64,000 nucleotides of DNA from Haematobia irritans (GCF_050003625.1 NC_134398.1:200750583-200814582), one strand, 5' to 3'. Counted from the stretch's first letter, positions 34,901 to 47,354 are shown. Made by a program: numbers and translations. The notes: generated by a model from the sequence alone, not told the origin.

Positions 34901-37900
34901 TCCTTCTTTATATTAAAGAAGATCTCCATCAAGATCCTTCTCTATACAACAGAAGATCTCCACCGAGATCCTTCTCTATACTAAATAAGATCACCATCGA
35001 AGTCCTTCTCTATACTAAAGAAGATCTCCATCGAGGTCCTTCTTTATACTAAAGAAGATCTCCATTGAGATTCTTTTCTATAGTATAAAAGATCTCAATC
35101 GAGATCATTCTCCATGCTAGAGAAGATCTCCATCGAGATCCTTCTTTATATTAAAGAAGATCTCCATCGAGATCCTTCCATATAATAGAGAAGATTTCCA
35201 TCGAGATCCTTCTCTATACTAGAGAAGATTTCCATCGAGATCCTTCTCTATACTATAGAAGATCTCCATCGAGATCATTATCTATACTAGAGAAGATCTC
35301 CATCCAGATCATTCCCTATTCTGGAGAAGCTCTCCATCGAGATCATTTCCTATTCTGGAGAAGCTCTCCATCGAGATCATTCTCTGTACTAGAGAAGATT
35401 TCCATCGAGATCCTTCTCTATACTAGAGAAGCTCTCCATCCAGATCATTTCCTATTCTGGAGAAGCTCTCCATCGAGATCATTCTCTGTACTAGAGAAGA
35501 TTTCCATCGAGATCCTTCTCTATACTATAGAAGATCTCCATCCAGATCATTCCCTATTCTGGAGAAGCTCTCCATTGAGATCATTCTCTGTACTAGAGAA
35601 GATCTCCATCGAGATCATTTTCTATACTAGAGAAGATCTCCATCGAGATCATTCTCTATACTAGAGAAGCTCTCCATCCAGATCATTTCCTATTCTGGAG
35701 AAGCTCTCCATCGAGATCCTTCTCTATACTAAAGAAGACCTCCATCGAGGTCCTTCTCTATACTAAAGAAGATCTCCATCGAGAGCCCTCTCTATACTAG
35801 ATATCTTCATCGAGGTCCTTCTCTATACTAAAGAAGATCTCCATCGAGAGCCCTCTCTATACTAAAGAAGATCTCTATCGAGGTCCTTCTCTTTACTAAA
35901 GAAGGTCTCCATCGAGATCCTTCTCTATACTAAAGAAGATCACCATCGAGGTCCTTCTCTATACTAAAGAAGATCTCCATCGAATCTTTCTCTATACTAA
36001 AGAAGATCTCCACCGGGATTCTTCTCTATAATAGAGAAGATCTCAAACGGGATCATTCTCTATACTAGAGAAGATCTCCATCTAGATCATTCTGAGGAAA
36101 TAATGTATATTCTTAAATTGAATAAGAATGAGCTTGCTAGTCTTTTATGCCACAGCGGCACAACAAAACGATGGATTATTACAAAAACTTGCAAAGTTTA
36201 CGAGGAAAAACCACAAAGTAATAGAATCTTTTTTACTATATGCTTGGGTGGTTGACACCAAAGGATGGAATAAATGGACTTCAGCTAAAGTATTTGATGG
36301 CATTTACCTCATGAATGTAAATCTTAGTTGGACATTGATGCTTATAATTATGATTATAAACATGTAAACCCTAACCTCAAAAAGAATTTTATCCAAGCAT
36401 ATGACCGACATTCCTTACTCTGCTACTAATCAACATAGCGATATCTTACCTGAAGATTATCATTTCTTTCTTTTTTTAATGTATTCTAAGGAAAATAAAT
36501 GTTGGTATTCTTCTACCGACCACATTACAGCAAACCGCCGTCATGTTGATGTTGGTGGACGAAGGTGCATAATAAATTGACGAAGTGTCCAAGAGACTAC
36601 ACTGAGAAAAGTTATGGAATATACAAAGTGTTAAAATATATAATTTACATGAACACACCATCCAAAGACATGGTACACTCTTGTATAGCATAAAAAGTAC
36701 AGCTCGATTTCTGTTATTCCATTCATAAGAACCACTTTTTCTGGCCAAGACCGAATGTCATAAACGGGGCATAATTTGTTGGAAAGAACCCTAATTTAGA
36801 AAAATGTCTGAACCAATTTTTTATTCTTAAGGCTTCGTATTCAATATTTCAAAGACGTTAAATACAATTAGATAGCATTACAACATTGAACTTGGTGAGA
36901 CAGACGTAATTTTTTTCAGTGCATTGCTGATCATATTTGTGGTATATGAATATTTGCCTCTCTGCCACCAGGAGGAACTATAAAGACAAGGTCCATGGCA
37001 TCATAGTAATAACAAAGTTTAAGAAGGCACGCATCCAAAAAGAATGCACATATTTAAGCTGTGGTCTCAGCCCATCCTGGCCTATGCCAAGAAAGGCATT
37101 CTTATGGTAACTCATGCATTCCGTATCTTTCATATTTTGTTTTGTATTGTCCACATTCCATACTGTTCAATCACCTTGAAAACAATGTCGGTTAATGGTT
37201 GCTTTTGTTTTTTATTTGCATTGAAAACTTAAAAGCGAACTGCTCGTTTAGATTTTGGTGGTGCAATTTGTCTATCAGAAACACTCATAGAAAAATCTGC
37301 AAAAAATGGGTTGTCACATCTGCTATTCGTTGTTGTTGTAACAGTTTATGTGATTTCATACAATTTTTGTTTAAGCTTTGGTACATGAGCTTGTGTCCAG
37401 ATCTGGGATGTGTCCAGGGTGATCTGATGTTGAGTCGGATAGGTTTAGGTGGCTGTTATCAGTCAGCGATAGGTAGAAATTGAGTCGGCTGCACTTTTCT
37501 GATCTTAGCGAAAACTACCCTAGTCTACCGCCGGCGGTGTTGTTGTTGTTGTAACAGTTTATGGATGGAATCACAATAAACTGTTACAACAATAATAACA
37601 CCCGCCCCCGTTGTAGTCGGGTATACGGCCCGGGGCGGACACAGGGTTTTCAACCCTGTCCAAGGACTGCAAACCCCCATTTGGAGTATGCTTATTTCCC
37701 GAAAAACTCGAAAATACCAACTCCAAAGGGCTACAACAACAACAACACCGCCGGGAGGTCTCTTTCCTCCGGTGCTATGGGCGGTGGTCGAGTTCCGAGA
37801 ATACGATTAAACTTGTAGCCTCACACCGATTCAGCTAGCGCCTTTATTTGACGCTCGCTTTTGTTACGTCGGATCTCACACTCCAGAAGGTGAAGATCAA

Positions 37901-40900
37901 CTCTTATATTCATATCCACAAGATGGTGGCTTTAATGGTAACTTCGATAACATGCCAGGAGATACTGCCTTCGCTACATGTAATTGTGTCTACGCACAGG
38001 GATGATCTTGTCGCCACATAAAGTTGATCCAACGGTGTAATATGGAGCCATCCTGTCGCAGCGTTCTGACAGATCTGTATGTTATTCCACTGAGTATCAC
38101 TTGTCTAAGGTGTGCACAATTGCGCTGCATAGTTTACCATTGGCCGGCCAATTAACTTATATGAAATCAACAAGGCTTCTTTGTCCGCACCCAAAGTGCT
38201 GCCGGCAAAAAAAAAAAAAAAAAACTTCGGAACCTTGTTTCTACTACGAAGCTTATGAAAATTTAAAGTGGCATGGGCAGACGAATTGAAAAGACTGTCT
38301 TCAGGACCGTCAGGAGAGGGTAGAATAGAGGATAAGTGGAGGTTGAACATTGCGGAGATATCACCCACCTTGAGAAACTCTCTGTTTCACTCAGCGGGTT
38401 CTCGACTTTTATTCACAAAATTTCACATACGACTGGCCCCCGCACAGATAATTAAGAACTCAACGTTAGGTTCCCACCGAAAGGTCGAATAGTCTGACAT
38501 GGTTGACCAAATCGAATTCCTTTGATATGTTAAGCGCCACGAGGATCGTCATGTGACATGGCTTGGGCTGGTTGAGTCCCATATTTATGCTTGCTGAAAT
38601 GGCATTCAAAGCTTTTGGCAGCTAGAAAATTCTCTACAAAGCTGGGGAGGAATAGTAGCTCAAATGTCTTGGCTACTGGCGAGAGGAGGGAGATCGGTCT
38701 GTACGAATCAATCTTTTTCGAGTCTTTGTCTGGCTTAAGTAGTGGAATCCCCTTAACCATTTTCAAGAAATCGGGTATAATGAGTGACTCCTAGGAAATA
38801 TGCAAGTACTCAACTCCCAGTATTCCCAGAAGGTTCAGAATTAGCATCGAAATTCCATCGGGGCGCCTTGGAAGGTTTTGCGCTGTTGATGACGTTGGTA
38901 ACTTCGACTAGGGTAAATTTTGGGGTGTCGCTAGCTCAGAGACCACGGATTCGTTGAATACTTCAATCATACTTCGGCAAGTTCTCAGCACCATATTGTT
39001 CCGATGGGTCCAGCTCACCGGCCATCGGCTGCCATGTACCAACGTACGTATTGTTTCGTCCTTGGCGTGATGATCTTTTGTCTAGGAATTCCATATAGGA
39101 ATATCTATCAACCATCGGTTATTCGGGAAAGAAGATCTAACTGGTATTATGGCTCATTGCGTCAGGGGCAAGTTGCTGCTCATCTTTTAGTAGTCATTTG
39201 ACTCTTAATAATACTGCTAATATATATAGGAGAATATTAATTCATGAATATGTGCTATTAAACTCCATCATCGTAATGTCCAATTTTTTATTATATTTCC
39301 AGTAAATGAAGAAGTCGAATTCGAACGTATAGCCACTACTGCACGACCGGGAACCTCAATAAAGACTGCATTTGTACCTAGACCCAGCACTAGCAATCTG
39401 AGAAGCTCTACAGCACTTTCACGAGGTGGACAGCGAACAGCCGACAGTGGAATAAAAAGAATATTAACATCCAGCATGAGTTCAAGGCCTACATCGGGAA
39501 TGGTATGTTGATATATGCAAAATGCACGATTAAAACCTGAGGCATCAAAAAAGCGATTCCGTAAAACTCTTTGAATATGGATATTTTTGTACAAAACAGA
39601 ATATAATATTTCCCCCTTTCAGGCACGACCGGGTACAAGTGGATTAAGTCGTCCTGGCTCGTCTCTAGGCGGAAGACCGGCATCACGTTGTGGTACAGCA
39701 TCACGTGTAAGAGCCACATCGGCGGCTGCATATACAATAGGTGACTCAACGGCTCCATTGTATCAGGCTTCACGCTTGAACCCAACCATTTATGCCGAAC
39801 GAAAAGTTTTGGTGAAGGCTCTATTTCAATTTCTCTACTATCATGAAGCTGATGTCCTAAAAGCTTACTCCCTGTGTGAGGCTGTTATGGAGGTTCACAA
39901 ACAAAAGCGTGGCTCATCCGCATCACTACGTTCCCTGGCAAGTTGCGATGAATGGTGGTGGCAGCAACAAATGGGACGTTGCCTATTGGCATTGAAATAT
40001 CCTCGAAAGGCTGAAAGTTTCCTCCAACAATCACTGGCAAATTTTCCCCATCCTGATACTTATGTTTTGTTATCACGTCTCTATCAACGTTTGGATCAAA
40101 ATCAAAAGGCAATGGAGTTAATACAATCGGCAGTCGATAGACATCCTTTTGATGTAACGTTTCGTATTGAGCAAGGTCGCTTGTTGGATGCCATGTCTCA
40201 AACGGAAGATTCTATGCAAATGTATCGTCTAATAGCCAAATTGAATCCTATCAATGTGGAAGCATTGGCTTGCATAGCTCTAAACTATTTCTATGACAAT
40301 AATCCAGAAATGGCTTTGATGTACTACAGGTAAGAATATATAAAATTGTTGACAACATTTTCTTTAGAAATAAAATGTTGACAAAATTTTCTTTAGAAAT
40401 AAAATTTTGACAAAATTTTCTATACAAATAAAATTTTGACAAAAACTATAGAAATTCTATAGAAAAATTTTGACAAATTTTCAAAGAAATAAAATTTTAA
40501 CAAAATTTTCTATAGAAATAAAATTTTGCAAAAACTTTCTATAGAAATAAAATTTTGACAAATTTTCAAAGAAATAAAATTTTAACAAAATTTTCTATAG
40601 AAATAAGATTTTGACAAAATTTTCTATAGAAATCAAATTTTGACAAAATTTTCTGTAGAAATCAAATTTTGATAAAATTTTCAAATAAATAAAATTTTGA
40701 CAAATTTTTCAAAGAAATAAAATATTGGCACAATTTTCAAAGAAATAAAATTTTGACAACATTTGCCATAGAAATAAAATAAAATTTTTACAAAATTTTC
40801 TATAGAAATAAAATGTTGACAAAATTTTCTATAGAAATAAAATTTGGCAAAAATTTTCTATAGAAATAAAATTTTGCAAAAATTTTCTATAGAAATAAAA

Positions 40901-41737
40901 TGTTGAGAAACTTTCCTATTGAAATTCAATTTTGACAAAATTTTCTCTACAAATAAAATTTTGACAAAATTTTGTATAGAAATAAAATTTTGACAAAATT
41001 TTGTATAGAAATAAAATTTTGACAAAATTTTGTATAGAAATAAAATTTTGACAAAACTTTCTATAGAAATAAAATTTTGACAAAATTTTCTATAGAAATA
41101 AAATTTTGACAAAATTTTCTATAGAAATAAAATTTTGACAAAACTTTCTATAGAAATAAAATTTTGACAAAATTTGACAAAATTAGACAAAAATAAAATT
41201 TTGACAAAATTTGGGATTTTTTTAATTTAAATTAAATAAAATGGACTTAATTTTTTTTCTTTTGTCCTTGCAGACGTATTCTTTCTTTGGGCGTTCATTC
41301 AGCAGAGTTGTATTGCAATATAGGTCTATGTTGCCTGTATGGAGGTCAAATCGAATTGGTTTTACCCTGCTTTCAAAGAGCCTTGCTTACAGCAAAGACC
41401 TCTGAACAAAAGGCTGACATTTGGTATAACTTAAGTTTTGTAGCTATTGTAAGTCGAAGTTCATATAAAACAAAAACAAACAAAATGTAAATTTACCTCT
41501 TTTTCATACTAATTTCAGACAACTGGTGATTTCAATTTGGCCAAACGATGTCTACAACTCTGTCTAACATCTGATGCCCGCAATGGAGCAGCTCTTAATA
41601 ATCTTTCGGTATTGGCCGCCCATACGGGTGATATTTTAAAATCAAAATCGTACCTTAATGCCGCCAAAGATGTAATGCCCGATTCAATGGAAATTGAAAA
41701 TAATTTAAAATACATGGATGAACATTATAAATTGTGA
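31976..41737 (+). CDS. TTC8: BBSome subunit TTC8/BBS8 (five exons)
   Basis: Coding exons are 31976-32864, 39303-39502, 39623-40329, 41274-41448 and 41519-41737, all with GT-AG borders. Joined, they encode 729 residues. The protein is a tetratricopeptide subunit of the BBSome, the coat that moves membrane proteins in and out of cilia. Family signatures are YFKAVSMYRRRNYEKCVEVC (about 102-121), WQLKMRALTQRIYIDDLE (272-289), the ARPGTS and RPGSS arginine-proline repeats in exons 2-3, and TPR helices from KALFQFLYYHEADV onward to LNNLSVLAAHTGD. It is longer than the human protein (about 515-541 aa) because of an acidic N-terminus and a low-complexity insert at about 127-265. Intron 1 (6.4 kb) is packed with satellite and LINE sequence, and intron 3 with a 29-bp array. 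ATTAAA signals lie at 41753 and 41774. Confidence 0.93.
33145..36095 (+). repeat. 34-bp double-hairpin satellite, array II (in TTC8 intron 1)
   Basis: About 85 units of the same family as 21.9-23.4 kb, with CCTTCTCTATACTAAAGAAG-type variants common here. A block of about 0.93-1.0 kb is duplicated: AGATCTCAAACGGGATCA at 33495 returns at 34419 (as AAATGGGATCA), and ACTAGCGAAGATCTCC at 33771 returns at 34776. The second spacing is about 80 bp longer than the first. Confidence 0.93.
36100..37300. other. Intronic sequence, no gene recognised
   Basis: Part of TTC8 intron 1. Open frames at 36128-36367 (plus) and 36476-36748 (minus) have no motif that I recognise. Confidence 0.5.
37320..37860. repeat. 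LINE 3'-end-like sequences around a head-to-head inverted repeat
   Basis: It contains GTTGTTGTTGTAACAG at 37326 and 37541, with a perfect 16-bp inverted repeat between 37546-37561 and 37577-37592 (loop 15 bp). It is GC-rich for this window (for example CCCGCCCCCGTTGTAGTCGG) and lies at the 3' side of the LINE fragment on the minus strand. Confidence 0.5.
38240..39080 (-). pseudogene. Non-LTR retrotransposon reverse transcriptase, decayed (in TTC8 intron 1)
   Basis: Read on the minus strand from about 38920, successive frames give EVTNVINSAKPSKAP, GIPLLKPDKDSKKIDSYRPI and SLLSPVAKTFELLFLPS, then LNISKEFDLVNHVRLF (motif A, aspartate kept), SYVKF, SQGG (motif B), and FNLHLSSILPSPDGPEDSL, where the YADD motif should follow but is lost. 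This is the reverse transcriptase core of a Jockey/LOA-type LINE. At least three frameshifts and stops separate the pieces. It is antisense to TTC8 and dead. Confidence 0.8.
40345..41212 (-). repeat. 29-bp array (array 13) inside TTC8 intron 3
   Basis: About 29 units in minus orientation fill almost all of the 944-bp intron, from 16 bp after the donor to about 60 bp before the acceptor. Several units are shortened to TTTTGACAAATTTTCAAAG. Confidence 0.92.
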
Positions 41738-41759
41738 ATGTGTGTACATACAATTAAAA

Positions 41760-41765
41760 TTTATT
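41760..41765 (-). promoter_or_regulatory. Candidate ARL16 polyadenylation signal (AATAAA)
   Basis: 42 nt beyond the ARL16 stop and 23 nt beyond the TTC8 stop on the other strand. The two 3' untranslated regions therefore probably overlap. Confidence 0.55.
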
Positions 41766-41806
41766 TGTTGTTAATTAAAATAAGTCTAAAATATTTGGTA
41801 GTTGCT

Positions 41807-42469
41807 TTAAGGTATTTTAAGCCAATTATAAATTGAATCAAAACCAACCTTGGTCACCGGACTCACTTCGATGATGGTGACCTTTTGTCGTATTTCCTTT
41901 TGAAGTTTTGACATTTGCATCATAAGTAAAGCCTCGTTACGCATTTGACGATAGGCATAGTCCATTTTGGAGAGTACCAAGAGAATGCGAACTTTCTGTA
42001 AGCGAGGTTCAGCCAGAATGGAATAGAAGAGTACGCCTTTAGGAAGTTTTAATGCAAATAAGTATGAGACATTGTTTATTTAAAAGATAAAAATCAATTT
42101 ACCCGCTGCCGATATTTGACACAAGTTCGAGGTATCCACCACATACATTAACTTTTTAACATCATCGAAATATTGACGCCATATGGGGGCCATAGCTCCT
42201 CCAATTTCTACTATTCTTATAGATTTTAATGGTGGCAATTGTTTGGCTTTCTTCTGACCCGATTCACTACCTTCAGCATTGTCAGCAGGCGGTTTAGGTT
42301 TCATGGCTTCATCACCATTCGTATTAGTCGGAAAAACAATATTGTAGATATTTGTGCCAATCGTAGGAGTTGAATAAGAATTCTCATCTATGGAGTCATT
42401 ATCCTGAAGAGCTTTTAGCAAATGTGTTTTTCCAGATCTCTTGGGACCCAAACAAATGCACGAAACCAT
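41807..42469 (-). CDS. ARL16: ARF-like small GTPase ARL16 (two exons)
   Basis: Exon 1 is 42469-42103 and exon 2 is 42036-41807, with a 66-bp GT-AG intron. Together they encode 198 residues, matching the family's length. The G1 loop is GPKRSGKT at residues 8-15, the switch II region reads EIGGAMAPIW (88-97), where ARL16 proteins typically lack the usual DxxG aspartate, and the G4 motif is SKMD at 145-148, a variant of NKxD. A charged, low-complexity loop lies at about 48-80. I chose the second ATG because other ARL16 proteins begin only a few residues before the P-loop; an ATG at 42526 would add 19 residues. Mammalian ARL16 is linked to export of ciliary cargo. The gene converges on TTC8 with 69 bp between stop codons. 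Confidence 0.88.
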
Positions 42470-42539
42470 TTTTCTTCCTAAATATTTTTTTATTTTTGCA
42501 ATGAATTTAAAAGGAATGCAGCGCAAAGAATCCTTTTTT

Positions 42540-43580
42540 TTTAATAAACAATGACGTTACCATGGATACTTGTCGATGAGAAGGATGAGTTAGAGCTCAC
42601 ACTAAACCGAATCTATCTTTCACATATGGAACCGGATATCCATAAGCTTTCCAATTGGCTATAGTGGATATATTTCTGTATATTCTGTTTAATTTAATAT
42701 TATAATTAGTTTAAGCTTTTATTTTTATCTTAATTTAATTAACTTTAATTTTAAAAGTTTTTGTAGTCTTATTGTAATTTACAAAATTTAAATAAATAAA
42801 TAAAAATAAAAATATATTTCACTCGAGGATCACCTCCGCCTAATATATGTAGGACATATATCGAGGGAGCCCCGTAGTGCAGTAGTTAACATACATAAAA
42901 TTTTCTATAGAAACAATATATTTAATATATTTATTCTAAATATATTACATTTAGTCCTTTCCGAAAAAAAGCGGTCTTGTGTTTAGAATCGAAAAGCCTA
43001 CACGCTGGCCAACAACTGGACCAATCGGACAACTTGTACTAAAGATTCCATGCACATAAATGGCGGGGTGTCTGGCCCACTGGAATTTTTTAACACAAAT
43101 TTCTTTGGTGCTCTTGAAGTTGGATCATGGTATTTATTGTTTTATTCGAGGAGAATTGTTTGGCAAACGCAACCAAACAAAGGAAGGAGAATAATATCGC
43201 TTGTACTTACCAAAAATTATACAAATACTGGATTTTTCAGCCAAAATTATTTGATTTGTTTCTTTCCCCATACAATACTCACACACACACACACATATGT
43301 ACATTAAATACATCAAATCTAGTGTTGCCAATTTTTGAATATAAAAGCTTTTGTAACGGTTCTCATAAATACAGGATTTAATTAGTCGTACGTTACAATA
43401 GTAACGTAGAGTATCGCGTGAAAATGATTGTGATTTTTCATTTTCAGGGCAAAAAAATCAATTTACACAGCCTTTCTAAAGATATTTATTTACGTAGACT
43501 TGTTAAAAATATTTAGGATGTTAAATTGTGGGTTCAGACATGAAAAACCATAAAAAAATTTGAATTGAAAATATTGAGAG
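42540..43580. other. No gene recognised
   Basis: Upstream of ARL16. 42866-42895 resembles the head of a tRNA-derived SINE (GGAGCCCCGTAGTGCAGTAG), cut off after 30 bp and followed by a single 29-bp-type unit. A short CACACA run lies at about 43279-43294. The open frames at 43050-43381 show no motif. Confidence 0.45.
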
Positions 43581-43733
43581 TGTAATTACACCCAGAAAAC
43601 AAATTCGTTGCCTCAACCGAATTATTTGCCAACCGAAAGCAGGTGGTTCCATCAACTATCAATGATATCTGTCAGCACAACAAACATCTGGCAATTGTAA
43701 CTACATGGTAGTATGTTGGATCAACTTTGCATT

Positions 43734-46293
43734 CCCTGCCAACATTTTTTGAATTTGGCGGCGCTTCTGAGAATCCCCACTACGTCGAAAACAATCATAT
43801 ACGACATCAAAAACTCGTCGGAAAAGCGCCGTCACTATTGAGAAGTTGTATCACGCCAACCCTGCCAGAATTTCAAAGTTCCATTTCAACCTCATCGTTA
43901 CCACAGACTCGTAAATGTCACTTCAACCATCATGAAAAGGTACATCAAAAAGTACATGCAAGTAATTTGCCATCCCTACTGTTAAAAAAACCATTTTTTT
44001 TGTGAAACGCCAAGCGCAACCAGCTTGTTATATTTTAATTAAATAAAAACGAAAATAAAGTTCTGAAAACATAGATTATACGCTTAAAATTGTGAAAGGT
44101 ATATTGATGAACAATTTGGTGATTTTCCAAATGGAACTACATGGTAGTATGTTGGATCAACTTTGCATTCCCTGCCAACATTTTTTGAATTTGGCGGCGC
44201 TTCTGAGAATCCCCACTACGTCGAAAACAATCATATACGACATCAAAAACTCGTCGGAAAAGCGCCGTCACTATTGAGAAGTTGTATTACGCCAACCCTG
44301 CCAGCATTTCAAAGTTCCATTTCAACCTCATCGTTACCACAGACTCGTAAATGTCACTTCAACCATCATGAAAAGGTACATCAAAAAGTACATGCAAGTA
44401 ATTTGCCATCCCTACTGTTAAAAAAACCATTTTTTTTTTTTTGTGAAACGCCAAGCGCAACCAGCTTGTTATATTTTAATTAAATAAAAACGAAAATAAA
44501 GTTCTGAAAACATAGATTATACGCTTAAAATTGTGAAAGGTATATTGGTGAACAATTTGGTGATTTTCCAAATGGAACTACATGGTAGTATGTTGGATCA
44601 ACTTTGCATTCCCTGCCAACATTTTTTGAATTTGGCGGCGCTTCTGAGAATCCCCACTACGTCGAAAACAATCATATACGACATCAAAAACTCATCGGAA
44701 AAGCGCCGTCACTATTGAGAAGTTGTATCACGCCAACCCTGCCAGCATTTCAAAGTTCCATTTCAACCTCATCCCCTGCCAGCATTTCAAAGTTCCATTT
44801 CATCTTCATCGCTACCACAGACTCGTAAATGTCACTACAACCATCCTACTGTGATGGGGGGCAGCATATCATAAAGTACAAAATGTACTTCATACATGTA
44901 TTTTGCCATCACTACTTTTACAAAAGCCATTTTATTTTTTGTGAAACGCCAAGCGCAACCAGCTTGTTATATTTTATTTAAATAAGAACGAAAATAAAGT
45001 TCTGAAAACATAGATTTTACTCTTAAAATTGTGAAAGGTATATTGGCGAACAATTTTTGATTTTCCAAATGGAATTAAGTGATTATTTTTCAAATATTTT
45101 ACAGACACGCTGCCTCCATCGAATAAAAACACTGGCTGATAGACGCTGCAACATGTAACTCGCTACTTGTAACTCTACATCATCATTAATGCAAAAAATT
45201 ATGTTAAATGTGATGTGATAGTGGTATAAATGTTATATTTTTAAGAATTTGTAAATGATTAATCAAATTAATAAATATCTAAACAAACGTGTTTTACTTG
45301 ACCACAATGATTCTTTTACCACTATCTTAAAATGTGCTTTTTCTGATTGTTTGGAGGGTCTCTTATTGGCGTCGTTCTAAATTAATCTATAAAGGCACCT
45401 AATAATTGCACTCATGCGAAACCTTTTTGTAGTAACTTGGCGTGGTACAACTTCTCAATAGTGACGGCGCTTTTCCGACGAGTTTTTGATATCGTATATG
45501 ATTGTTTTCGACGTACTGGGGATTCTCAGAAGCGCCCCCAAATTCAAAAAATGTTGGCAGGGTCGTTACCACAGACTCGTAAATGTCACTTCAACCATCA
45601 TGAAAAGGTACATCAAAAAGTACATGCAAGTAATTTGCCATCCCTACTGTTAAAAAAACCATTTTTTTTGTGAAACGCCAAGCGCAACCAGCTTGTTATA
45701 TTTTAATTAAATAAAAACGAAAATAAAGTTCTGAAAACATAGATTATACGCTTAAAATTGTGAAAGGTATATTGGTGAACAATTTGGTGATTTTCCAAAT
45801 GGAATAAAGTGATTGTTTTTCAGATATTTTACAGACACGCTGCCTACATGGAATAAAAAACACTGGTTGATAGACGCAGCAACATGTAACTCGCTACTTG
45901 TAACTCAACATCATCATTAATGCCAAAAATTATGTTAAATGTAATGTGATAGTGGTATAAATGTTATATTTTTAAGAATTTGTAAATGTTTAATCAAATT
46001 AATAAATATCTAAACAAACGTGTTTTACTCGACCACAATGATTCTTTTACAACTATCTTAAAATGCACTTTTTCTGATTGTTTGGAGGGTCCCTTATTGG
46101 CGTCGTTCTAAATTGATCTATAAAGGCACCTAATAATTGCACTCATGCGAAAAATTTTTGTAGTAACTTGGCGTGGAACAACTTCTCAATAGTGACGGCG
46201 CTTTTCCGACGAGTTTTTGATGTCGTATATGATTGTTTTCGACGTAGTGGGGATTCTCAAAAGAGTCCCCAAATTCAAAAAATGTTGGCAGGG
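43734..46293 (+). repeat. Cluster of CCCTGCC-ended MITEs, tandem part
   Basis: Three tandem units of 436-441 bp start near 43700, 44135 and 44576. Each joins an inverted end segment (CCCTGCCAACATTTTTTGAA...) directly to a forward start (CCCTGCCAGCATTTCAAAG...). The third runs into a full-length forward copy (about 44774-45562), followed by another copy lacking its first 35 bp or so (45563-46293). Peptides such as MHSLPTFFEFGG are repeated only because the DNA is. No transposase is seen. Confidence 0.82.
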
Positions 46294-46418
46294 TAGAATC
46301 TTAGTTCAATTATAGGACGGGCGTAAGGTAGTTGTTGCAACAAATAAATATTTATATCAACATCGACATGGTAAATGGTATGACGCTACAAAATTTGCAA
46401 AACGGGGAAAAGCATTTA

Positions 46419-46724
46419 CCCTGCCAGCATTTCAAAGTTCCATTTCATCCTCATCGCTACCACAGACTCGTATGTGACACTGCAACAATCGCCAACTGTG
46501 ATAGTATTTTGCCATCACTATTCGCATGAAAGTACTTTGCCATCACTATTGTTACAAGAGCCATTTTATATTTTGTGAAACACCAAGCACATCTAGCTTC
46601 TTATAATTTATTTAAATAAAAACGATAATGAAGTGCTGAAAAGATAGTTATTTCGCTTAAAATTGTGAAAGGTATATTGGTGAACAATTTTTGACTTTCC
46701 AAATGGAATAAAGTGATAGTTTTT
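46419..46724 (+). mobile_element. CCCTGCC-ended MITE, diverged truncated copy
   Basis: It starts CCCTGCCAGCATTTCAAAG, matches the first 300 bp of the family at lower identity than the others, and stops at a 15-bp hairpin at 46725. Confidence 0.7.
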
Positions 46725-46762
46725 CAGCATAGTAAGACCATGATGTAGGTCTTACTATGCTG
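46725..46762. repeat. Perfect 15-bp hairpin
   Basis: The arms 46725-46739 and 46748-46762 (CAGCATAGTAAGACC and its complement) flank an 8-base loop. Confidence 0.85.
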
Positions 46763-47354
46763 GTGGCATGGCTGAACAAGAAGGTTAAATCATGGGCCCA
46801 TATGATTACAATTTTTTTATTTCGACAAAATTTTAAGATGTCAAAATCATATGTTTATGGTGATTGCAGCTCTCCAAATGACACTGCATAGCAAATGCAT
46901 CTCAAACAAACTCGCGCATTCATAGCTGGAGAATTGTTCAAAGATGACTTGAGTATCTTGATAACATATTCCAGACCCAAAATACCAAGCACATCAGTTT
47001 TTAAACTGCATTATAAACTAGTTTTGTTAATAGATGGCGAAGATCCATTTGACTGACTTTCATTCTTAACTTTGGTGGGTATTATAGTCTTATTTGTCTC
47101 ATATCGGCGTTCCTCGGACGAATTATCCACTTCACATCACGCAATTAAATTTTAACCTTTATTTTTCTCTGGATTTGAATTATTTTTCAGGACAGTTGAA
47201 AGAATAAATAATTGACACTTTTACCAATGCCATACGATTCTTTTATCAGCTGGTTTTGACTTCTTAAAATTGTAAACAACATATTGAAATTTGTAGTTTT
47301 TGTTATCGTGATTCAACCTCCTTATTCAGCCATGGCTGGTGGTTAGCTCAACAA
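46763..47354. other. No gene recognised
   Basis: AT-rich spacer between MITE copies of opposite orientation. Confidence 0.5.

Noticed and set aside
43727..44828. Open frame MHSLPTFFEFGG conserved in three places
   Set aside because: Conserved only because the MITE unit is tandemly duplicated; frame breaks at different points and the peptide spans a junction of two element ends.
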